A stretch of DNA of 64,000 nucleotides from Methanoregula sp. (lineage in GTDB: Archaea > Halobacteriota > Methanomicrobia > Methanomicrobiales > Methanospirillaceae), in NCBI GenBank assembly GCA_028679075.1, contig JAJRCF010000009.1, forward strand, positions 1 through 64,000, written 5' to 3'. Positions 36,766 through 45,447 of the stretch are shown here, one piece after another. Numbering within the stretch: the first letter of the stretch is position 1; each line of letters begins with the position of its first letter. The notes beneath the pieces are model-generated. The model worked only from the letters and a program-made list of their open reading frames with translations, did not search any database and had not been told where the DNA came from. A program made the translations under genes and the position numbers.

Positions 36766-37169
36766 CTAAATGGTACAGCCTCACCAGCAGATTCGGTATA
36801 CCGGGTATACAACCGCTCTTCCGTCGTGGAGTGAAATCCTCGCATTTCGCGTATTTTGCCAAAATACGGCATTATAGTCTCCCGTTTTGACCCCCGGATC
36901 CGGGGGCCGCTATGGGGTCTGGAACGGCTTTTTCCAAAAAAACAGGCTGGAGTCCGTGGCAGATCAACAGAAACGCAATAAATACGTCCTCCCGGATTCC
37001 CTCTATAATCAGCCATTACGGCGAACGGAGCAGAATCCTTCGGTTCCCGGCAAACCTGGAAATGAATTAGTGCCTCTGAACCGGGCCCCGATAGTACAGG
37101 AAAGGAAATCGGAGCCCGTATGGGGCTTATTTTTCATATTTCCGACCGTGAGGGAGGAGGTATGATTGA
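36766..37169. other. Palindrome-rich intergenic region before uvrB
   Basis: No gene is supported. It holds gtatac twice (36796-36801, 36805-36810), a perfect 8-3-8 inverted repeat (cgtatttt 36850-36857, aaaatacg 36861-36868) and the perfect 16-bp palindrome cccccggatccggggg (36891-36906). A strong ribosome-binding-like ggaggaggt directly precedes an ATG at 37162 that opens a 57-codon frame to 37335. That frame ends inside the uvrB TATA box and has no recognisable content. Confidence 0.5.
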
Positions 37170-37190
37170 GAAGATACCACAGGTATCTTC
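37170..37190. promoter_or_regulatory. Perfect 9-3-9 palindrome upstream of uvrB, same core as 30174-30194
   Basis: The arms are gaagatacc (37170-37178) and ggtatcttc (37182-37190) around aca. Read on the other strand the spacer is tgt, and the 13-bp core atacctgtggtat is identical to that of the palindrome before the LVIVD gene. It lies about 145 bases before the uvrB TATA box. Confidence 0.55.
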
Positions 37191-37328
37191 GAGGGCAAAT
37201 GGAGCAAAGTGGAGATCATGGAAGACCCGCTCCCTGCCGGGACCTTTCCCGGATGCCCGACAGGATTCTCCCCGTCGAACCCGGGGGCTGGCACCGGATC
37301 CTTTCACTTTCCTGCCGCATCCCGATCC

Positions 37329-37340
37329 CTTTTAATATCA
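37329..37340 (+). promoter_or_regulatory. TATA box deciding the uvrB start
   Basis: cttttaatatca is centred 26-27 bases before the GTG at 37362, so the uvrB mRNA should be leaderless. This rules out the longer frame from 37209. Confidence 0.65.
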
Positions 37341-37361
37341 CAGTCCGAGATCCTAAGCACC

Positions 37362-39296
37362 GTGACTGAATTCCAGCTCGTCTCCAGCTTCGCCCCGGCC
37401 GGCTCACAGCCTGAAGCGATCAGGGAGCTGATCAAGGGACTTGAACAGGACAAGCAGTACCAGACCCTGCTCGGTGTCACCGGCTCCGGCAAGACCTTCA
37501 CGATGGCAAACGTGATCGCGGCAGTACAGAAACCCACGCTCGTGCTCGCCCATAATAAGACGCTCGCCGCCCAGCTCTACGCGGAGTTCTGCGACTTCTT
37601 CCCGAACAACCGTGTCGAGTACTTTGTCTCCTACTACGACTACTACCAGCCCGAGTCCTACATCCCGTCAAAGGACCAGTACATCGAGAAGGACTCCGCA
37701 ATCAACCCCAAGATCGAGCAGCTCCGGCTCTCGGCCACCGCCTCGCTCTCGCACCGTAAGGATGTGATCGTGGTTGCCTCGGTCTCCTGTATCTACGGCC
37801 TTGGCAACCCGGAGAACTACCGGAATATGGGCTTCGAGCTTGCGGTCGGCCAGAAGATCTCGCGAAACGAGATCATGAGCCGGCTCCTCGACATCCTGTT
37901 CGAGCGGAACGACCTCGAACTGATGCCGGGCCGGTTCCGGGTCAAGGGCGACACCATCGACCTCATCCCCGGGTACTTCAACGATATCATCCGTATCGAA
38001 CTGTTCGGGGACGAGATCGAGCGCATCAGCGAGGTGGACAAGAACACCGGCGCCCGCAAGGAACAGATGAAATATTTCTTCGTGTACCCCGCCCGCCACT
38101 TCGTCACCCCGGAGGGCGCGAGGAAGACCGCGATTGCATCGATCCGGGAAGAACTTGACGAGGTGCTGCCCTCGCTCGGGCTGATCGAGGCGCACCGGCT
38201 CGAGCAGCGGACCCGGTACGACCTCGACATGATCGAAGAGATTGGTTCCTGCAAGGGGATCGAGAACTATTCGCGGCATTTCGATGGCCGGAAGGCCGGT
38301 GAGAAACCGTACTGCCTCCTCGACTATTTCCCGGACGATTTCCTGATGATCATTGACGAGAGCCACCAGATGATCCCGCAGCTCCACGGGATGTACAACG
38401 GTGACCGCTCGCGTAAGAAGTCACTGATTGACTATGGCTTCCGGCTCCCAAGCGCGTACGACAACCGTCCCTTAAAGTTCCACGAGTTCGAGCAGTACAT
38501 GGGTAACGTGGTCTTCGTCTCGGCAACGCCCGGGGAGTACGAGCTGAAGAAGTCCGGAAAACCAGTTGAGCAGATCATCCGCCCCACCGGTCTTGTGGAC
38601 CCGGAGGTCGGGGTCCGGCCCATCGAGGGGCAGATGGAAGATGTGATCCGCGAGGTGCAGGCCACGATCGCGAGGGGTGACCGCGTCCTCATCACCACGC
38701 TTACCAAGAAACTCGCGGAGGAGCTTTCGGAGTTCCTGGCGAGCCGGAAGATCCGGACCCGGTACCTCCACTCCGAGATCCAGACGCTGGAGCGGAGCGA
38801 GATCATCCGCCAGCTCCGGCTTGGCAAGTTCGATGTGCTGGTCGGGATCAACCTTCTCCGCGAAGGCCTCGACATCCCCGAGGTCGGCTTCATCGGCATT
38901 CTCGATGCGGACAAGGAAGGATTCCTCCGCGATGCGAGGAGCCTGATCCAGATCATCGGCAGGGCCGCACGGAATGTCAATGCGAAGGTCGTGCTCTATG
39001 CCGACAACATGACCGATTCGATGAAGCGGGCGATTGCCGAGACGAAACGCCGGCGCACCCTGCAGGTCGCGTTCAACAAAAAGCACCACATCGTCCCGCA
39101 GACGATCATCAAGCCCGTCAAGGAGAAAGAGGTCGATGTTACCGACTCGAAGCACGTGCCGAAGACCGATATCCCGAACGTGATCATCGATCTTGAGAAG
39201 CAGATGCACGATGCGGCCGAGAGCCTCGACTTTGAGAAAGCGATCGCGTTACGGGACCAGATTAAGAAACTGAACGAGCGGCTCGCCGGAAAGTGA
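37362..39296 (+). CDS. uvrB: UvrB, excinuclease ABC subunit B
   Basis: 644 residues, GTG start. This is the helicase-like ATPase that UvrA loads at DNA damage and that positions UvrC. The Walker A is GVTGSGKT (about 38-45), the beta-hairpin motif is YYDYYQPESYIP, the Walker B-like motif is DESHQ (about 332), the later helicase motifs include NLLREGLDIPEV and QIIGRAARN, and the C-terminal UVR motif (DLEKQMHDAAESLDFEKAI) binds UvrC. The frame is open 51 codons further upstream, but that part is low-complexity and lies before the TATA box. uvrA and uvrC are 33 kb away. Its last 135 bases are duplicated at 42020-42154. Confidence 0.97.
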   Translation: MTEFQLVSSFAPAGSQPEAIRELIKGLEQDKQYQTLLGVTGSGKTFTMANVIAAVQKPTLVLAHNKTLAAQLYAEFCDFFPNNRVEYFVSYYDYYQPESYIPSKDQYIEKDSAINPKIEQLRLSATASLSHRKDVIVVASVSCIYGLGNPENYRNMGFELAVGQKISRNEIMSRLLDILFERNDLELMPGRFRVKGDTIDLIPGYFNDIIRIELFGDEIERISEVDKNTGARKEQMKYFFVYPARHFVTPEGARKTAIASIREELDEVLPSLGLIEAHRLEQRTRYDLDMIEEIGSCKGIENYSRHFDGRKAGEKPYCLLDYFPDDFLMIIDESHQMIPQLHGMYNGDRSRKKSLIDYGFRLPSAYDNRPLKFHEFEQYMGNVVFVSATPGEYELKKSGKPVEQIIRPTGLVDPEVGVRPIEGQMEDVIREVQATIARGDRVLITTLTKKLAEELSEFLASRKIRTRYLHSEIQTLERSEIIRQLRLGKFDVLVGINLLREGLDIPEVGFIGILDADKEGFLRDARSLIQIIGRAARNVNAKVVLYADNMTDSMKRAIAETKRRRTLQVAFNKKHHIVPQTIIKPVKEKEVDVTDSKHVPKTDIPNVIIDLEKQMHDAAESLDFEKAIALRDQIKKLNERLAGK

Positions 39297-39311
39297 AGGC
39301 CAGAAAAGAAA

Positions 39312-41906
39312 TTAATTAATGGAATTCCCTGACAGAACCGCCGTTTCAGGAACATCATATTCCTGGCCGGAATTCCGGATCCTGTATTTGCCTGTTGCTT
39401 TTACCTCATAGGGATTGCCGGTTGTCGAAAAGGGAACGATGAATTCGCCATTGATACTCTCCTGCCGGTAAGTAAAGTTCCGACCGGTGTTGGAGATAAG
39501 ATCCAGTTCAATAATACCGTCCCCCTTGATGTGTGCCCCCTTGACATATTCAAAGACTTTCACATATTTCACATCCGGAGTCCCTGTGGTGAACACATTT
39601 GTCGGTGATTCATGAACAAGCCGGTAATGGCGCAGTGCCGGGACATCCGCAGCCGGATCGATGAGTGATGTGCTTACAACCGTTGCGTGATATCCTTTCG
39701 GTGCTTTAAGATTGTACTCTTCAGCCCAGGCCTGTGCTGCCGTTGCATTCATTACTTGGCCATTCGTCACAACCGGAAGAGACTCATTGGTGATACTGGT
39801 ATCCACAAATTCAAGATACAGGACCTCTGTTGCCGGTTTCATCGAACCATCGAAATTGTGAAGGCGTGAGATCATGGTGAAATAGTATTGCGGGGTGTCG
39901 AAGAGCCGTGATTCTGCCCTGCCCGGATCGTTCTGATCCGGGACAAACATGTCAACCATATAAGGATCTGCTGCAAGCGACGAGTTGTACCATGTTGCCA
40001 TAGCCGGGAATTTCCCGGTATCCATCTGTATGTCGGTGATCACATACCGTGTCCTGAGCTGGTCCAGGATGGTATTTGCCTGATCCTCTGAGGATGAGAT
40101 GAAATATGCAGCAGCGCCGGTATCTCCCGCCACACCCTGCTGGAACGGGTTGGCATTAGGGATCCGTTTCGCGATATAGGTGATCATGTGACCATAATCC
40201 CACCATGACATGACACCATAGGACTGTGGGGGATAGGTGAATGTCCCGTGATCATATATGGTAAGGTAATCCACACCGGTCTCCGGAGTATTATTCCCCA
40301 GCCACTCCAGTGATTCCCGCCAATCCGGATTCATATTGAACGTATTACTGACCGCGTTGGTGTAACTGTAGGATGTGGAGGTATATGCAAAGAGGATCCC
40401 GGTCCCGACGGTAAGAATGGCGACGATAATTATTGCATAAGCAGAAACAGGGATCATCCGGGTTTTCTGCCGGGTATTTTTCCAGTTTTTGCTTTTCTGG
40501 CTTTTTCCTTTGGGGTGGTCCTTTGTTTCCGGGAGATCGACACTATCCCTGCTGCCACCGATTCGTGGCTGGATCTCCGGCCAGGCCCGCCCGATGATAA
40601 AGGCTGTACAGACCGCCGACATGAGCGCGATATTGACTGCAAGGTAGTATTCGTACCTCATATGCTGCCATGTTGAGAAAAACATGACAACCGACCAGAC
40701 CAGGGCAAATACTTCCCAGGGGTGTTCCTCCTTCCAGTTGTTGTAGAGCATGACGAGCGCTCCACCGAAGAACAGGATGAGCCCGTAATTGAACGAGACC
40801 CACGCGTTTTCGGATGACCACCCTCTCGCTTCCTGGACCGTCTCGGTTACTGGCTGCTGGCCGAAAAAGGCGAAAAGGGATGAGATGAAAAGGTCATAGA
40901 TGTGGGGAGCGAAAAAGAACAGGGCCCCCGAGAAAATGACGGCACTGGCAAGGAGTACTAACGGGTACCATAACCTCTCCCTGTTTTTCAGGATGATCGA
41001 TAATCCATACAACAGAATCGTGCCCCCGATAAGGAGACAATACGCATAGATATGGCCAACGGAATATACCGAGAGCCCGATACCGGTGGTTTTAATGCCG
41101 AACAACAACAGGCCGGCGATTGCTACAAGAAAGACCGTGATATTGATAACCAGGAGATATTCACTGGTGCGTCCCCGCCAGGCATCGATCACAAACTGGA
41201 CGAGGGTAAATATTCCCACGATGAGCGCGAAAAGGATCATCGTCGGCATGACAAAAAGCCCGAGAAGGTAACTTAAACCGGCAAGCACTGAGAGGAAAAG
41301 GATTTTCTTGTAACTTCCAAAATCGTAGAGCTCGATTTTTACAGGTTTCTCAGACACGATTGCATAGCTGTACATCAGGCAGAACAGTGTTGAGAAGAGC
41401 ACTTCTGCAATATGGTGATCGATATAGCCGTACCATGATACCGTGAAAAACTGGCCGGAGACAATTGCGGCAAATCCTGATGCGAGAAGCCCGGTCTTCC
41501 AGTCGCCAAAGACCCTGCCGACAAAATACATGAGAATGATGGTTATCGCAGCCATAACCGGCGGGACCAAGAGGGCGATGCCGATAATTTCCGGGCGGGT
41601 AGCAGCACCGGTGATCAGGCAACAGACCGCAATAATTGTCGGGAACAGCGGGCCCCAGTAAATTTCCGTCCCAAAAGGATAATGGGTCATGGCCTCGAAC
41701 CAGCCATAGTTTGGGAAGTTTGCGAGGATCAGCTCGATCTGGCGGAGGTTAAAGAGCGGGTCATCCATCGCGACCATGTTCAGGATATTGGTATTGCCCA
41801 TGTTGATCATGGGGATGAGGCGGAGCCAGAGCGCACAGATGGAAAAAAATACCACAAGACTGGCGATGATGCAATTCCGGATATTGATACTATCTGTTTT
41901 TATCAT
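39312..41906 (-). CDS. aglB: AglB/STT3 oligosaccharyltransferase
   Basis: 864 residues. About 13 membrane helices fill residues 10-500. The catalytic acidic motifs are MDDPLFNLRQIE (first loop, near 47) and YIDHHIAEV (near 165). The soluble C-terminal domain carries the WWDYG acceptor-binding motif (Trp568-Gly572) and a beta-rich tail. It transfers lipid-linked glycan to Asn in N-x-S/T sequons of exported proteins, such as the surface proteins encoded here. A TATA-like attttattg (41925-41935) is centred 25 bases before the ATG, so the gene is probably leaderless. It is framed by direct copies of the uvrB 3' end. Confidence 0.95.
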   Translation of the reverse strand: MIKTDSINIRNCIIASLVVFFSICALWLRLIPMINMGNTNILNMVAMDDPLFNLRQIELILANFPNYGWFEAMTHYPFGTEIYWGPLFPTIIAVCCLITGAATRPEIIGIALLVPPVMAAITIILMYFVGRVFGDWKTGLLASGFAAIVSGQFFTVSWYGYIDHHIAEVLFSTLFCLMYSYAIVSEKPVKIELYDFGSYKKILFLSVLAGLSYLLGLFVMPTMILFALIVGIFTLVQFVIDAWRGRTSEYLLVINITVFLVAIAGLLLFGIKTTGIGLSVYSVGHIYAYCLLIGGTILLYGLSIILKNRERLWYPLVLLASAVIFSGALFFFAPHIYDLFISSLFAFFGQQPVTETVQEARGWSSENAWVSFNYGLILFFGGALVMLYNNWKEEHPWEVFALVWSVVMFFSTWQHMRYEYYLAVNIALMSAVCTAFIIGRAWPEIQPRIGGSRDSVDLPETKDHPKGKSQKSKNWKNTRQKTRMIPVSAYAIIIVAILTVGTGILFAYTSTSYSYTNAVSNTFNMNPDWRESLEWLGNNTPETGVDYLTIYDHGTFTYPPQSYGVMSWWDYGHMITYIAKRIPNANPFQQGVAGDTGAAAYFISSSEDQANTILDQLRTRYVITDIQMDTGKFPAMATWYNSSLAADPYMVDMFVPDQNDPGRAESRLFDTPQYYFTMISRLHNFDGSMKPATEVLYLEFVDTSITNESLPVVTNGQVMNATAAQAWAEEYNLKAPKGYHATVVSTSLIDPAADVPALRHYRLVHESPTNVFTTGTPDVKYVKVFEYVKGAHIKGDGIIELDLISNTGRNFTYRQESINGEFIVPFSTTGNPYEVKATGKYRIRNSGQEYDVPETAVLSGNSIN

Positions 41907-41924
41907 TCAGTCATTCATCCCGAT

Positions 41925-41935
41925 CAATAAAATAC
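41925..41935 (-). promoter_or_regulatory. TATA box of aglB
   Basis: The minus strand reads tattttattga. Its distance of about 25 bases to the ATG at 41906 fits a leaderless transcript. Confidence 0.5.
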
Positions 41936-42019
41936 GTTGTAGAAGATAATGAGGTTTTTTAAGTGAGTCCTTATCGTCAGTATGGTCCGAATAACCATGC
42001 GGGTACGCCCGGAATCGCC

Positions 42020-42154
42020 AGGACCGGTATACCGAACGTGATCATTGATCTTGAGAAGCAGATGCACAATGCGGCCGGGAGCCCCGACTTCGGGAAAGCG
42101 ATCGCGTTACGGGACCGGATAAAAAAACTGAACGAGCGGCTCGCCGGGAAGTGA
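42020..42154 (+). pseudogene. Duplicated 3' fragment of uvrB
   Basis: These 135 bases match uvrB 39162-39296 in frame through the stop, with 13 differences by my alignment (about 90% identity). They encode the UVR motif (NVIIDLEKQMHNAAG and KKLNERLAGK). Five of the differences are A in uvrB against G here (aag/agg, gat/ggt, gag/ggg twice, cag/cgg). A frame from 41963 could express a 63-residue peptide, but nothing suggests it is a gene. No homology is seen beyond the stop. Together with uvrB it flanks aglB as a direct repeat. Confidence 0.85.
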
Positions 42155-42165
42155 AAAATGTTGTA

Positions 42166-42780
42166 TCAGGACTTTATGCCGAAAAGACTTTTGAACGAGC
42201 GGATGATCTGGTCCAGTATCCCGTTCTGTTGAGTTATTTTTTCCGTTACCGGGACCGTGGTCGCAACGTTTGCCGGGATTGTCGGGGCGGGAAGACTCAC
42301 CACGGCGGTCTTCGTGACCTGCGTGGCTGCAGTGATATTCCCGAGATTATCAATTTCGTAAATATCAAGGATCTTTATGCTGGTGGGGGTGATCGTGCCC
42401 GGAGCGGTCCCTGTCAGCGTGACGCGGACAGTTTCGTTGAGTCCCTCGATACTTGACGGATACGACAGCTCAAAACCCGACAGGTCGAGTGTCTGTCCGG
42501 GGACGGGTCCGTTTTTATTCTCTATGCCTTCAAGGATTAACGAATACGTCCAATTCGGTCTTGCCAGTTCGGTGGTCATTACCAGGTCGTTATCAGAAGG
42601 GAATGTTGCGCCAGATGCGGGTACAAATCCAATGGTGTATGAAACGGTTACGGGGGTATCCGGAGTCAGGGGACCGGAAGGATCCTGGACATAACTTTCA
42701 ACAGTAAATGCTGATACCGGGGAAGTGCAGATGACCAGAAGGACAGCAGCAAGAAGAATCATTTTTGTTATTTGTCTCAT
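42166..42780 (-). CDS. Secreted protein of unknown function
   Basis: 204 residues. A signal peptide (MILLAAVLLVICTSPVSA) is followed by a beta-rich domain (VTVSYTIGFVPASG, VRVTLTGTAPGTITP) and a Pro/Thr linker. An amphipathic tail ILDQIIRSFKSLFG takes the place of a membrane anchor. A GTG at 42792 would add four residues, but gtgaggt forms a ribosome site for the ATG at 42780. The TATA box lies at 42819-42835. It starts 12 bases beyond the uvrB fragment on the opposite strand. I recognise no family. Confidence 0.7.
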   Translation of the reverse strand: MRQITKMILLAAVLLVICTSPVSAFTVESYVQDPSGPLTPDTPVTVSYTIGFVPASGATFPSDNDLVMTTELARPNWTYSLILEGIENKNGPVPGQTLDLSGFELSYPSSIEGLNETVRVTLTGTAPGTITPTSIKILDIYEIDNLGNITAATQVTKTAVVSLPAPTIPANVATTVPVTEKITQQNGILDQIIRSFKSLFGIKS

Positions 42781-42818
42781 CGTAAACCTCACTCAGTAAT
42801 GGGTGAATTTCCCAATAG

Positions 42819-42835
42819 AATATATAAAATTTTAT
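42819..42835 (-). promoter_or_regulatory. TATA box of the secreted-protein gene
   Basis: The minus strand reads aataaaattttatatatt; the predicted start near 42801 gives a leader of about 20 bases. Confidence 0.5.
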
Positions 42836-42978
42836 TCATTTTTATAATAACATTTTCTTTTGATTCTATAGTCCTGATAAAGTCCAGGATTTCGTACAGA
42901 GACCACGGTAACCTGTAAGTAATTGCGAAAAGGGAAAATCAAAAAAGGATTATTGCGATGCATCCTTTGAGAAAAAAG

Positions 42979-45447
42979 TTACCCGAGTCCCCACTGTGCA
43001 AGAGTCGTCCGCGACGGGTCGACATCGTTCCAGTTCCAGCCAAGTGCCTCGATGATCCGTGAGATCGGCTGCTTGATCGTCTTGTCGAGCATCAGTTCCA
43101 GGTCGACCACGAACTCCGGCGGCACCTGGTCCGCATACTCAAAGCAGAGCACGTCGGTCTTGGGATATTTCGATGTCACGGTCCTGATGTAGACCCGTTT
43201 CGGCTTGCTTCCCTTGCCGAATTCGGTGTGCAGGTACTCGTTGGCATACTTTGCTCCCCGCACCTGTGCGTCGTCATTGTCGTAATCATCAAGCGCCTTG
43301 CCGATCCCGCCGGGGATGCCGATCTCGTCGAGCGAGTACTTCCCGGCCCGATATTTTTTGATCACGTCCCCGAGGAATGCCTTGATCTCCGTATAGTCCT
43401 TCCCGTTAAGGATCTGCTCCATCACCGTCATCTGGACGAGCTTCGTGATCTGCGGGGTGTCGCTCCGTTTGATCTCGAAGCCCACGATATCGGTCTCGTG
43501 CACGTCCTTCCCCTCTTTCCAGACGAGCGAGCCCGCGTACCGTTTCTTCTTGCCGGCCTGGAAGAACCGGGCATAGATCTTCTCGAACTTGATCGAGAAG
43601 AAGTGTACGTCGGCGTTGAGCTCCTTCTTTGCAAAAACGGAATAACTCCCGTTGAGTGTCTTCTCGATCGACCGGGCAAGTTCAATTGTTTTCTCGCGGT
43701 CGAGCGGCGGCAGCTGGATCATGCAGGAGTCCGTGTCGCCGTAAATCACTTTGTAGCCCTGCTCCTCAATGGTGCGCCGGGTGTGCTCGATGATCGCCCG
43801 GCCAACGGAGGTCACAGCCGACCCAATCTCCCGGTCGAACAGGCGGAACCTGACGTATCCTGAAACCCCGTAGTAGGTGTTCATGATCACCTTGAGCACG
43901 CTCTGCTGCATATCGTACATCACGTACTCGGGTGAGCCGAACGCAAACGTATTGCGCAACGCCTTCTTCTCGTCACGCTCCTTGAGGAGGTCGGCGATGA
44001 TGCTCCTTGTCAGCCCGTCGGGTTGTTTCCGGAAACGGATGCCGTTAGGCGCCCGCAGTTCTCCCTCCGGATCTTTTGTCTCCATTGAGGCGTTGATCGT
44101 CATCATCGCCATCGGGTAGAGGGACTTTAAGTCGAGCACCACCACGTTTTCACGCACGCCTTTGCTCGGCTCAAAGACGGTTGCGCCTTCGAACTCATCG
44201 GCATTGGCAAACCCTTTGGATGGCAGCACGTACTTCCCGAACGCCTTTCTCAGGACGTAGACATCGATCACGTTCGACGAGTTCAGGGTCCGGTCAAGCG
44301 GGCAGCCCACGTACCGGGCGATCTCCCGGTAGAACCCGATGATGTTGTCCTTCCGGTTGATCCCCACGCAGAGCTCCACGTCCTTGAAGTTGTACTCGAC
44401 CAGCAGGGCCGGCTGCTTCTTCCAGAGATCGGAGACCGTGCCGGTGTACCGTACTTTCTGTTCCCCGAGTTCCTCCATGGCAATTGCGTCGAGCCGGTAC
44501 GACTCCTTCAGGCTCAGGTGCATCTTCTTGTACGCGGAGAGGAGATCGAAGAGCGCCCGGCCCCGCAGGGCATTGCGCTCGGTCTGCCCGGGGATCCGTG
44601 CCAGCGAGTCCGGGCGGAGGCCCAGTTTTTCCATCCTGCCGGTGATGTACGGCATATCGAAGTCAACAAAGTTCCAGCCGGAGAGGACGTCCGGGTCACG
44701 GGAGACAAGGTAGCTGGCGAATGCCCGGAGCATCGCGACTTCATCTCCGTATGTGCAGATCGTGTGGGTGCCTTTCCGGAAGCACCCGTTTTTCAGGCCC
44801 CCTTCGCGTTCCTTTTGTGCGATCTCGGCAGGCATCTCGTTTCCGGACAGGACGAACGTGGTATAATCTTCGTCAAAAGAATCGTAACACGTGATGCAGA
44901 TGATCTTGTCGCGCTGGGGATCGGGGAACCCCCGTTCGTCCTCGCACTCGATATCGATCATACACGAACGGGCCGGGGCATCGACCTCGACCGCGGTGAT
45001 ATTGTGATAGTCCACGGTCTCGTTTAGGGCTGATACCCCGCCGGTGAGACCGGTATCGATCATGAACCGGGTGGCAAACGGGATGTCCGCTTCGAAATGG
45101 CGGTAGCGCTCCCGGACATCCCGGACATCGCCCGGCCGATTGGTATAGAGCCGTCGGAGAGGCTCGTTCCGGATCGAACGGTAACTGGTCCCGGTCTCGA
45201 GGGTTGCCTGCGGGGGGAGCGCAACGCTCTCGGCCTGGTCGGCCGGCACATAGAAGTACGGTTTGAAACCGGTCACGTCCAGCCGGACCGCTTTTCCCTG
45301 CGGGTCCCGGCCAAAGATATGGATGACCGGACCTTCAGGAGAATTGCTGTACTCCACCTGGTTGATCGCGATCCGGACCCCGGAGAACGCATCGAGCGTG
45401 CAGGTGGCATTCAGGCAGGTCTCGCTGCGGGCGGACTGCGAAGCCAT
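42979..45447 (-). CDS. polB: Family B DNA polymerase
   Basis: 822 residues, replicative-type archaeal PolB with proofreading. The N-terminal domain is followed by Exo I (MIDIECEDERG) and Exo II (SGWNFVDFDMPYI). Polymerase motif A is DLKSLYPMAM (Asp439), motif B is KVIMNTYYGVSGY and motif C is YGDTDS (Asp571, Asp573). All catalytic acids are present. The start ATG shares one base with the stop of the dehydrogenase gene (TGATG), so the two are translationally coupled in an unusual pairing of replication and central metabolism. Confidence 0.97.
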   Translation of the reverse strand: MASQSARSETCLNATCTLDAFSGVRIAINQVEYSNSPEGPVIHIFGRDPQGKAVRLDVTGFKPYFYVPADQAESVALPPQATLETGTSYRSIRNEPLRRLYTNRPGDVRDVRERYRHFEADIPFATRFMIDTGLTGGVSALNETVDYHNITAVEVDAPARSCMIDIECEDERGFPDPQRDKIICITCYDSFDEDYTTFVLSGNEMPAEIAQKEREGGLKNGCFRKGTHTICTYGDEVAMLRAFASYLVSRDPDVLSGWNFVDFDMPYITGRMEKLGLRPDSLARIPGQTERNALRGRALFDLLSAYKKMHLSLKESYRLDAIAMEELGEQKVRYTGTVSDLWKKQPALLVEYNFKDVELCVGINRKDNIIGFYREIARYVGCPLDRTLNSSNVIDVYVLRKAFGKYVLPSKGFANADEFEGATVFEPSKGVRENVVVLDLKSLYPMAMMTINASMETKDPEGELRAPNGIRFRKQPDGLTRSIIADLLKERDEKKALRNTFAFGSPEYVMYDMQQSVLKVIMNTYYGVSGYVRFRLFDREIGSAVTSVGRAIIEHTRRTIEEQGYKVIYGDTDSCMIQLPPLDREKTIELARSIEKTLNGSYSVFAKKELNADVHFFSIKFEKIYARFFQAGKKKRYAGSLVWKEGKDVHETDIVGFEIKRSDTPQITKLVQMTVMEQILNGKDYTEIKAFLGDVIKKYRAGKYSLDEIGIPGGIGKALDDYDNDDAQVRGAKYANEYLHTEFGKGSKPKRVYIRTVTSKYPKTDVLCFEYADQVPPEFVVDLELMLDKTIKQPISRIIEALGWNWNDVDPSRTTLAQWGLG

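Noticed and set aside
36887-37165. 92-codon plus-strand frame before uvrB
   Set aside because: Runs through perfect palindromes, lacks a ribosome site and has no family pattern.
37209-37361. N-terminal extension of uvrB from 37209
   Set aside because: Pro/Gly/Ser-rich, not conserved in UvrB, and it contains the TATA box that places the start at 37362.
41963-42019. New start codon fused to the uvrB fragment (63-codon frame)
   Set aside because: The first 19 codons have no homology and no ribosome site; the rest is the duplicated UVR motif, so I call it a pseudogene fragment.
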